DNA of 64,000 nt, taken from NCBI GenBank assembly GCA_013339895.1, contig JABACO010000001.1, positions 30,680,773-30,744,772 of the forward strand, in the 5' to 3' direction. Below the pieces are notes generated by a model. That model did not search any database, was not told the DNA's origin, and saw only the letters and a list, made by a program, of their open reading frames with translations. Positions 56,120-64,000 of this stretch are shown piece after piece. Numbering within the stretch: position 1 is the stretch's first letter; the number at the start of each line of letters is the position of its first letter. This DNA is from Ephydatia muelleri (lineage: Eukaryota > Porifera > Demospongiae > Spongillida > Spongillidae). The position numbers and the translations under genes are program-made.

Positions 56120-56262
56120 TCAGTCAGTCTTCCAATGTAATACATGAATGAAGTGTGAAGCATTACGTGCCAATAAAATGGCAGCTAGGGTCAGTGCTGA
56201 GTACATTATAATGGACCAGCACATAATCAGCGACAGGTCACTGTCAGGGAAGCCGGTTACAG
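56120..56262 (-). other. Possible membrane-segment exon abutting the transposon
   Basis: Minus-strand frame with a hydrophobic segment (LSLIMCWSIIMYSALTLAAI) and stop at 56120. The CCGG target of the Ginger1 element lies just 5' of it. The sequence across the empty site (60805 onward on the minus strand, then 56262) keeps the frame open for only a few codons upstream (SSDDLWFPAVTGFPDSD). It may be a terminal exon or chance; not recognised. Confidence 0.25.
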
Positions 56263-56266
56263 CCGG
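56263..56266. other. Target-site duplication CCGG, left copy
   Basis: CCGG directly before the TGTCA terminus, matched by CCGG at 60805-60808 directly after the opposite terminus TGACA. CCGG is the known preferred target of Ginger1 elements. Confidence 0.88.
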
Positions 56267-57229
56267 TGTCATGGGATAATCGGCACCCCCAATAATTGGC
56301 ACCCCCGTTCCAAATATCCTAGGATTCTTGGCACCCACATTCCAAATTTCCTACGGGATTTTTGGCATCCTTTAGGATTTTTGGTACCCTCGTGTTTGAG
56401 GCGACAAAAGTTGATTATTAGTGATATTGTAGCGAGACGATGGAAAAGAGGGTAGAGACGAAAAGGATGTATACGATATAACTCTAAACTACATAGCTAT
56501 CAGGATGCAACGGCTATACAAGATAAGTGTGCCATTCGCAAAAGAGCAAAGCAGTATCGAGTGCAATATGGGCAGCTGTATAGAGTAATCTGTTCAGATT
56601 CAAAGAATGGGAATGCGCTTTCTCTTTATACAAAAGACGCAAAGGCAAGGAATTAGCAGATAATTAATGGTTGCCACATCGGACTAGCGAAGGTCGCGAC
56701 AGAACGCTTGCAAAGATTGCGCAAAAGTATTTCTGGCCAGGATTATCGAAGGATGTGAGAATTTGGGTGCTATTTATCTTGTCATTTCTACTACTGTCAG
56801 CATTTCGTGTTTTTTTTCTGTTTTTGTGTACGCCAGGTGCAGCATTGTGATCAATGTCAGAAGACGAAAAGAAAGTTTGATCATCCAGCTGAAGAGCTGC
56901 ACCCTGTACCAGTTCCCAACAGTAGCTGGAAGCAGATAGGAATAGACCTCATTGGGCCTCTGCCAACAACCACGAATGGTAACAAATATGTTATAGTTGT
57001 GACAGATTATTTTTCGAAGTGGCCAGAAGCACGTGCATCTCCAACTAAAGAAGCCATCAATGTTGCTGAGTTTCTTAATGACCTCATTCTTTGTCATGGG
57101 TGCCCTAATGTATTAATATCTGATCAAAGGACTGAGTTTTGTAATCAGGTATGTCCACACGTACATTATCAAACAAATGTAACACTTAAGTGCTCTGAAA
57201 CATATGACGTTGTCATCATCCTTACATGG

Positions 57230-58175
57230 TGAGAGGGGAGGGTTGTCTGGTTGTATGGGTCAGAGGGATTACTTGAGATGAGGGTCATGAGGGGGAGGGA
57301 GGGGAGGGTTGTCTGGTTATATGGGTCAGAGCTGAAAAATTTGGCCACGAACGTGATTTGAACTCTTAAGACCTTACGCTAACGCTATTTACTTATGACT
57401 TCACAGTCTTGACCATCTGGCTATCTTACAAATCTGTTAAAAGGCTTTCTCTAATGCTCATTAGAGCATTTACACTCTTTATGGAAGGTACGGCGGTACA
57501 GATGTGTGATGATTGAGTTACACAATATACAAGCTTTGGTGCCAAAATATCCCACCAACTTTCTCGTTAGAGAATGTTTTTCTTTACTTGTATATAATAA
57601 TACCCCTTGTGACGCTGATGGTTGTTAAGATTATAACCGATCGCGAAGTCTTCCAACCGCCTCTGCACTTCAAGCTGCGCTCGCTCTCCCCTGATAGCGG
57701 TACGACCAGACACGCCTCATACGTAGCTATCAGGAATTCCTCACCCAGTACTTAAACTGAGGAGTAACCTTCCCGCCCCTCCACCCGCCCCCTCCCCCCC
57801 CCCCCCCCCCATTCACTCACCGTGTACATCGTTACTACTTATGCATAAGTATTTTACATTTGAAATCAGCGACTATGAAATCAAAATTGGTATTCTCAAT
57901 GATAAATACTATTTTTAATCGATTGGTTTAAAATGTAAACCAAGTCAAATTTAAACCAAATTGCTGCGTTTAAGGATTAAACCACAAAATTGGTTTCGTG
58001 AAACCAGTTAAAATTTAAACCACTGGTTTAATTTTTCTTGGTTTACCATTGCAACCAACTTATTTGCAGTGAGGGATTACATGAGATGAGGGGTCTTGAG
58101 GGGGGGAGGGGGAGGGTTTTCTGGTTGCATGGCTCAGAGGGATTGCATGAGAGGGGGAGGGTTATCCACTCCATC
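57230..58175. repeat. Split GGGAGGG/TCTGGTT tandem repeat with nested insertions, inside a Ginger1 intron
   Basis: Units of about 70-80 bp (GGGAGGGTTGTCTGGTTGTAT, GGGTCAGAGGGATTAC, GAGATGAGGG) occur at 57230-57332 and again at 58065-58170. Between them lies unrelated DNA of about 730 bp: a tRNA-like segment (57335-57425), a piece of the 2181-2458 foldback family (57547-57592), a poly-C run (57794-57810) and a GGTTTAAA-rich stretch (57920-58050) with inverted copies of TTTAAACCA / TGGTTTAAA. The arrangement indicates insertion into an existing tandem repeat. Confidence 0.65.
57340..57424 (-). repeat. tRNA-derived SINE-like head
   Basis: On the minus strand TAGCCAGATGGTCAAGAC resembles an RNA polymerase III A box and GAGTTCAAATCAC a B box, about 45 bases apart, followed by GTTCGTGGCCA. 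The acceptor stem does not pair, so I take it as a SINE or tRNA relic, not a working tRNA. Confidence 0.45.
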
Positions 58176-59914
58176 AGGGGTTGTTGGGTTAAGAATTAAT
58201 GTGAAAATGACATTTTCAAGAAGCTAAATTTGTAATCTGTTAAAAATGTAAGGTCCCTTTGCGCAGTAATGATTCCAAATAGTTATACATTATAATTATA
58301 TTTACATTAGTGTAACTGATACATCATTATATTTACATGATCAGCGATATGTATATCAAGGCTTTATGCTGTTCTCTTGTGAAGTTATACATGCATTATT
58401 ATGTATAAATAAATTGTAGGCTTTATGCTGTATTTATTTCAATTGTAAGGTTGTTAATCTTTATCTGAAGTTAACAGGCACTGAGCATAGAGTTACTAGT
58501 GCATATCATCCGCAGACAAATGGATTGACAAAGAGGTTTAACCAAACACTAAAAGATTCCCTGATTCAAATTGTAAATGAAAAATAAAACAACTGGGATG
58601 ATCATATTGAGAAAATCATGTTTAGCTACAGGTAGGAAGCATTCTGTATTTGTATCATAATATTAAATATGATTCTTTACAGGACATCCATTCATGCTTC
58701 TACTGGCTATACCCCTTTTTTTCTAATGCATTTTCGGGAGGCTAAGCTCACAGTTCATGTGCAGGTGGAACGTGTTGTGGGTTCATTGCCACAAATTCTT
58801 ACAGAACCTGAGCATCTGAAACATATTGATGCTCTTATCAATCTTCAGGAACAATATCGTGCCAAAGCTACACAGAATATTCTCTGTGCACAAACCAGAC
58901 AGAAGCTACACTATGATAAAAAACACAACACAAATTCTATATTTAAGGTGGGGGACAAGGTGTTGAAGTCCAATGCAAGGAATAGGCACAGAATGGGAGG
59001 CAAACTAGAGAAACCATGGCTTGGTGTTTATATCATTCAACATGACCTGGGCAAGGGTAGATATTGTCTGAAAACAATTGGAGGGAAAACCACTAAAGCA
59101 AACCATCCACTGTGCTCGCCTTAAGCGTTCTCTTGATCCAGTGGATGAAGTTGAAGAATTTGACAACAGTGACAGTGAGTGTGCAGGTGGACAAGAGGCA
59201 GCTAATGGAAAAGGTATGGGTGACAGTGTTCACCATGAAGAAAATGATAACGACAAGGAGCAAGGATGTCAGAATGAAGAACAGAAAAGTCACACTCCAG
59301 AGCAGCGTGAAATAATGGAACCTGTGTCGGTGAGGAGCAGTTGTATTCTCCGAACATTTTGCATCTATGGAGGTCAGGAGCATGTACATCATATTATGAA
59401 GCCAAAGAGATGATGAAGAGTTTGATGTAAATTCTAGCTGATTTTTGTAATGTTCTTTTATTGTTACTTATTCTCTACAGAACGCAGAACTGGATCTGCA
59501 GCAAGAGGAATATGCATTGAGTAAAGACAAAGATGTCTCTCTATGGATAGACTTCCGTGAGTTTATAGTAATTTTCCATTGCAAGAAGTCCTGGGCGGAA
59601 ATTTTGTTGTTATCAATGAAAACCAGCATATACTGAGTTTGCTGAATTCAAATGGAAAGTCCTATCATATGTCGGAACTACACATTGCTTTATTAAAGGA
59701 ATTGAGCTGCTTAGAGTGTGGAGCAGATCCACCAAAGCCCAGTTGAAGCCTGTTCATGTACTTGGAAACATTTATTTTCTGATGAGTCCTTATGATCTAG
59801 ATGAATTGTGTGAGTGGGTCAGAAATAAAAGAAGTTTTTATATTGATAAGGATTTTACCATTGATGGGTAGCAGCAGCAGGTTTTAGAGATTACCAATGA
59901 AGAGCATAATGATC

Positions 59915-60376
59915 ATATCAACTACCAGCCAGTTTGCAGTGAGTCGCAAAAGGAGAGGTGCATGTGCTCTTCTAGGGTTGACATTCATCTGTGTGAATCA
60001 CCCTCATTTGACACAGCCATCAATGATTGCTGTATCACACTGCCGATTAGCAACAGCTAGGATTGCTGTAGATGGAAATTGTTTCTTTCGGTCTGTTTCT
60101 CTAGCTGTAACAGGATCACAGGAGTTTCATGAAGAACTGCATCTGCTGATCACAACGTACATGATCCACAAATCAACAGATCCAATGTTATCCTCCCTTG
60201 GATCCCCAGATGGCTCTATGGAAAGCTATATGAAGCGATTAAGGGTGCAGACTCTGGACACTTGGGCTACAGAATTGGAGGTGATTGCAGCAACATCATT
60301 GCTTAATGCAACAATTTATACATATGCCAAATGCGAAGAAACATTCATGGCTCAAGCATTCACCACAGGAAACTAA
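59915..60376 (+). pseudogene. OTU-like cysteine protease domain of the Ginger1 transposase
   Basis: Open to a stop at 60374-60376. The OTU signature is clear: RIAVDGNCFFRSVSLAVTGS carries the catalytic Asp-Gly-Asn-Cys block (about 60064-60120). Then come EFHEELHLLITTYMIHKS, SYMKRLRVQTLDTWATELEV, and IAATSLLNATIYTYAKC, the last normally leading to the catalytic His, which is not evident before the stop. OTU enzymes remove ubiquitin; in Ginger1 they form the C-terminal part of the transposase. The connection to the integrase part (59570-59900) is full of stops. Confidence 0.75.
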
Positions 60377-60808
60377 ACTTGGCTTGCATCAAGATGAAGG
60401 CATATATATGACTAACTTCTACAAAACATTTTGAAACAGTTCAAAAGATGCAACATCCATACGTGTTGTGTGTCACTATCTCATTCAATGCAGCTGCTCA
60501 ATCTTAATACATCAGTTTATTGATTCGTGGCATACATTACATAAAACCATTAAAAGCCTTGAAATGGTCCTCCACTTTCTTACATGCCAGAAGGCCAGTG
60601 AATAGTATTCTGGGTTTCCATTATTATTTAGGAATGTGAGGGGGTTCCAAAATTCCTAGGAGAAATGGCTATGCTAAGGGATGCCTATTTTCCTAAAGGG
60701 ATGCTTAGTTTCCTAGGGAAAATGGAGTGGGGGTGCCAAAATTCCTAGGAAAAATGGCACGGGGGTGCATGCAAAATTTTCAGGGATTCCATTTTCCTGT
60801 GACACCGG

Positions 60809-61640
60809 AAACCAGAGGTCATCTGACGAGCTACATGTTGATGAGACACGTCAGGGTGATAACGAGAGGCTGAATGACTACTGCCTGCACAGCATGTGAT
60901 CGCGGCGCGGGACCAGACCAGTTTAGAGCCGGTGTACCATAGATCCCCATATAAACCCCCTTTGAGTGTTCGTGAGCAGTTGTACTAGTTGGCTGGCGTG
61001 TACTGCTGTAGTGCGGTGCACATACTCTATAGTGTGATCATACACAGCCCGGTGATTCTGTGCGTCTGTACGTGTGAACGATTATCTACACGCACAATGA
61101 ATTTCATATCAAAATAAACAACTAGAACAAGGCATGATGCTTCTTTCCCAGAGTGGTAATTGATCTAGCGAAGTGACAGACAGATGATTATGCGTGTATC
61201 TGTATATCTTGTGTGTTACTGGTATTTATATGTGCGTGTTTGTGTGTGATTATTGAATACAATACACAAAGCATGGGAAGACGACAGACACGCATGCACA
61301 CACTACAGGACCACAAAGTCCTGCTGAGAGTGGCCGTTCCATTTGCTTGTTTTGTTTTTGGGTTTTTTGCCCCTGTAATAACCATGTACATGCACGTATT
61401 TCCAAGTCTGTAACCATCCCAGCTCTCTACTGGCAAAGATTGAGCAAAGATTGAGCTTGTTAGGGCAAATACGAGGACTCTTTTTTCAAGGACCACTACT
61501 GACAGTATTTGACATTGTTTTTTAGAAGTGCAGGTTACTGATTTATTCTTAATCTAGATATAAGGTCAATTTTATTTAATGGGCGATTATGGAGTGCAAT
61601 ACTATATTAGACTAAAGCATAATGGAATCTCGCACTCTGA
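60809..61640. other. No supportable gene
   Basis: ATATAAA at about 60949 could be a TATA box (facing right) but no gene start follows that I can support. Frames near 61190-61496 are GT/CA-influenced and unrecognised. Confidence 0.3.
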
Positions 61641-61679
61641 TTGGTCTATTGCAGGTACCATTTTTTCCGTAGAGACCTC

Positions 61680-62165
61680 GTTAGCCTAATCGCGTCTTCT
61701 AAATGCCAGCGGGCGGGTATTCTACGGTAGAATACCCGCCCTCTGGCACTTAGAATACCCGCCCGCTGGCACTTAGAATACCCGTGGTCTGGGGACCAGG
61801 TGATTTTATAGTACTGGCTCGAACATACGGAAAATCAAACGCAGAGTTAGGAACACTGTTGGTCTTAATAGCCCTCACGGATTTCATTTATCGAACTGGG
61901 CATGGTCTTCGAATAATTTTTTACCCGCCCTCTGGCACTTAGAATACCCACCAATAAGATCCCGTTGCTACAGCGCTTGCGCAATGGATAATTTTAACGG
62001 CATTTGTTACTATACGCGTTGCTATAGTCTAAATCAGTTAGATACTGTTACCTTCTTGATCTACGTGATTTAGAATACCCTCGGGCCCTTAATAGCGCCC
62101 TCGCTACGCTCGGGACGCTACAGCCCAGGGCCCTCGGGTATTCAAAATAAAGTCACGTAGATCCC
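61680..62165. repeat. TAGAATACCCGCCC-type repeat with terminal palindrome
   Basis: CTGGCACTTAGAATACCCGCCC is repeated in direct and inverted form at about 61707-61780 and 61924-61950. 62057-62162 is an inverted repeat (GATCTACGTGATTTAGAATA...CCCTCGGGCCC and its near inverse). GGCCCTCGGGTATTC / GAATACCCTCGGGCC pair as a hairpin. Probably a dispersed palindromic element. Confidence 0.6.
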
Positions 62166-62998
62166 TCGGTTCCAGCATCTAGCTATTATTTTGCAGCTTT
62201 GGCAGCTGAGTCTAAAACCATACTATCAATGACCCAAAGTGTGGCTAGATTTGTGTGCCAATGGCTGCTGAAACGTATGGTAGCTGGAGCAAGGATTCCC
62301 GGAGTTCTATCTCGTAGCTGGCCCCTCACCTAGCCAATATCAGTTCTTCTCTCCGTAAGTCAAGCATGATCTTCGACATATACAGGGAAAGTTCCTACTG
62401 TACTGTATTGCTTGAGAGCTGGTAAAGATGCTTAAAAATTGAAGCGCTAGTCCAGTCCGGGTGATGTTAATTCTCACCAGTTGAGCGTTGCCTGTCAATC
62501 TGGTCAAACCAGGCTTAAAGCATGTGCATGTAGTAAACACTTCCAATAATGGCAACAAGTACTTGGATGAAGGGTGACCTTCTCACCCGATATGCATTGC
62601 TTGAGAGCTGATAAAGATGCTGAAAAATCGAAGCACTATACCATGATTATCAGTTCATATCTAGCCACAATTGTATGGTCTGCTGCACCAGTGGTAAGTT
62701 TCAATATAACTCTGAAACACCTTTTTGCAATCACCTTCCTGCAAGAACTGCAGAAAAATTAGTTTAGAAACCTTCTTCATGGTGATGTAGGTATGATGAT
62801 GTAATGCAACCTACAGGCATATAATATATGTGCAATTTTAAGTACAATTATGATGCTTAAACATTTTGTCCTCATTTAGCCTAAATATATAGACATGATA
62901 TTGTGAATTACACAAGTTATAGTATATATCAGTAATACAATTATTCAAATAGAAAATAAAATCAAGATGTTGCACATAATTTTTTATAGCAACATACC
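62166..62998. other. No gene; short direct repeat; likely intron of the COR-domain gene
   Basis: ATTGCTTGAGAGCTG(G/A)TAAAGATGCT(T/G)AAAAAT is present twice (about 62406 and 62596). No coding features seen. As the downstream side of a donor at 62998 on the minus strand, much of this may be intron. Confidence 0.4.
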
Positions 62999-64000
62999 TG
63001 TAATATGCTGAGATGGCATCCTCGCCTTCCAAACCTGATATGTATGTGGCACAAGTCCACACAGTGCATTATCATACATACATTGGTAAAGATCTGAATT
63101 CCACATTGCCACATGGTTTCTTAACAATGCAGGTGTCATATCTGTATGCTGAGCTGGACACTCAATGGCATCTTGAGGCATCACATTTGCATATGCTTCA
63201 ATGCATTTATAAATCTCGCATCTGACGTTGTGACTGATGCAAGAGACTTCAGGACTTATTTGGACGTATATTCTGTAGTGTGAGAAGAAGTCCACCAAGG
63301 TGACCACAGTTACCTTGTGGTAGGTAAAGGCGACACAATTGCGGAAGCAGCACACCGGTTTTTTTTTAAACATACGTAGTACCCAATCACCGGATTTGAG
63401 CAGGCTGGCCACAAGTGAACAGAACAATCCATGTGGAGGGCAGGCTCCATCAAATACTATGCAGAGTGGTGGCAAGACTTCCTTACCTGATATTGGTTTT
63501 ATGTTCAGAGTAGACAATTCCTGATTTGGCAATAATGCAGGCATCAAATATTTTCCGCGACTATCATCAATGGATGAGATAATGTTTAAATGACTTAAGA
63601 GATCGAGAAATAAATCGGACTTTATTAAGTCATCTTTCATAATGCTCCTCACAAGCTCAGGGGTGATAACAGCACTGCTTTCAAAGGGGGCCATTGCTCC
63701 ATGCCTGGGTGTTGTAGTAGTTTTCAACTTGTAATGATGTTTAACGATTTCAGTGACTAAAGATAGAAGTACTTGAGGGTCACAGAAAACTAAATCTGGT
63801 AGCACCTGTGGGTAGTACAGAAATATGTTGTTGTCTACAAGATGCTGCATGGCAGCATCAAATTGTCTACTGTTGTTTTTGAATAATGCAAAATTCATGG
63901 CCTCTTCTTTGCAATCCTGTATACTGAGAACACCTTTGTGTTTTGCTTTCTGGCTGGCTGCCTTGAGTGCTAGTTCCAAACCAAACCAGGCAAGTGGAGT
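62999..64000 (-). CDS. COR-domain (ROCO-like) protein, partial exon at right edge
   Basis: Open from the right edge on the minus strand (TPLAWFGLELALKAAS onward), so the 5' part is outside the window. The early part matches the COR region that follows Roc GTPase domains: WF, QKAKHKGVLSIQDCKEEAMN, FDAAMQHLVDNNIFLYYPQV, PDLVFCDPQVLLSLVTEIV. It continues with LVRSIMKDDLIKSDLFLDLL and CIVFDGACPPHGLFCSLVAS. The exon ends at ITACAG|GTATGT (62998), so the short tail beyond is intron. ROCO proteins are GTPase scaffolds; in sponges and other invertebrates many carry Death or ankyrin domains. A Roc domain is expected upstream but not visible. Frame intact over 334 codons. Confidence 0.75.

Larger units (their letters stand above)
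56480..59410 (+). pseudogene. Ginger1 transposase relic (integrase domain), copy 3
   Basis: N-terminal exon about 56480-56766 (QDATAIQDKCAIRKRAKQYR, then the zinc module after a frame change). Exon 56837-57148: QHCDQCQKTKRKFDHP, first Asp in GIDLIGPLPT, DYFSKWPEARA, second Asp in NVLISDQRTEF. Exon 58450-58631: TEHRVTSAYHPQTNGLTKRF, with an in-frame stop before NNWDDHIEKI; donor GTAGGA. Exon from 58683: TSIHASTGYTPFFLMH through FKVGDKVLKSNARNRH to a GPY/F-like WLGVYII. One frame change near 59085 leads to an acidic linker (VDEVEEFDNSDSECAGG) ending about 59410, and a further stretch near 59481-59565 (ELDLQQEEYALSKDKD). The catalytic Glu position falls in the TKRF block, where the usual Glu reads Lys (LTKRFNQTL versus LTERFNQTL), so the active site itself is lost. 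Confidence 0.85.
56267..60804 (+). mobile_element. Ginger1-type DNA transposon, 4.5 kb, decayed
   Basis: Ends TGTCATGGGATAATCGG at 56267 and the inverse of TGTCACAGGAAAATGGAAT ending at 60804 define terminal repeats of roughly 100-150 bp. Both hold several copies of GGCACCCCC(A/G)TTCC-like and TCCTAGGA-like blocks (for example 56290-56340 and 60640-60770). CCGG lies on both outer sides. Inside is a plus-strand Gypsy-integrase-like transposase with introns, followed by an OTU protease domain. CCGG duplications, TGT...ACA ends, GPY/F-type integrase and an OTU domain are the published hallmarks of Ginger1. Stops and frame changes make it non-autonomous. About 1.3 kb of later insertions sit in one intron. 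Confidence 0.88.

Noticed and set aside
57340-57424. Functional tRNA gene
   Set aside because: A- and B-box-like blocks are present but the acceptor stem does not pair and no anticodon loop is convincing.

Overview
This window is intron-bearing, repeat-rich metazoan DNA, most simply read as an early-branching animal such as a demosponge; a cnidarian cannot be excluded from the sequence alone. The evidence is a TRIM-NHL ubiquitin ligase gene, the 3' exons of a Death-domain gene, a COR-domain (ROCO-like) gene cut by the right edge, GT-AG introns, long GT/CA microsatellites and many different eukaryotic transposons. There are no operons, Shine-Dalgarno sites, CRISPR arrays or rRNA genes. I see no functional tRNA gene.

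Host genes are sparse. They are a 3' coding exon of an unknown proline/serine-rich protein (2-892, +), a complete single-exon TRIM-NHL gene (34861-37044, -), a possible divergent pair of first exons (43.6-44.1 kb), two Death-domain gene exons (53.9-55.5 kb, -) and a partial COR-domain gene (62999-64000, -). The last two are families used in animal innate signalling and are often expanded in sponges.

Most of the rest is mobile DNA of several classes. (1) A Ty3/gypsy LTR retrotransposon (21073-25763, minus) has identical 227-bp LTRs, an initiator-tRNA-Met-like primer site and one frameshift in pol. (2) A Ginger1-type DNA transposon (56267-60804) is flanked by CCGG target duplications and carries a decayed Gypsy-integrase-like transposase with an OTU protease domain; two further intron-bearing integrase relics lie at 4.7-6.0 kb and 46.3-47.4 kb. 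(3) A deletion derivative of a two-gene element (9499-11350) has a spliced RecQ-like helicase gene facing a ZAD-zinc-finger gene between hairpin-rich inverted repeats; beside it a related left end (8318) leads into DUF6589-like exons. (4) A decayed element (18546-20374) encodes a protein like the N-terminal half of RAG1. (5) There are also a DDE transposase relic with an acidic tail (49.0-51.8 kb), an Ulp1/C48 protease relic (52.96-53.48 kb), an 808-bp inverted-repeat element with a 7-bp duplication (45003-45810), and several foldback MITEs.

Simple repeats dominate other stretches: a 2.4-kb minisatellite with a 19-bp core (27.8-30.2 kb) that keeps three frames open by chance, 30-, 31- and about 63-bp tandem repeats, (GT)n/(CA)n tracts, a GGT tract and homopolymer G/C runs.

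The most promising lead is the RecQ + ZAD/DUF6589 element. Its ends share a terminal consensus, next to TA, with the foldback MITEs of the window, which suggests one mobilising system for both.
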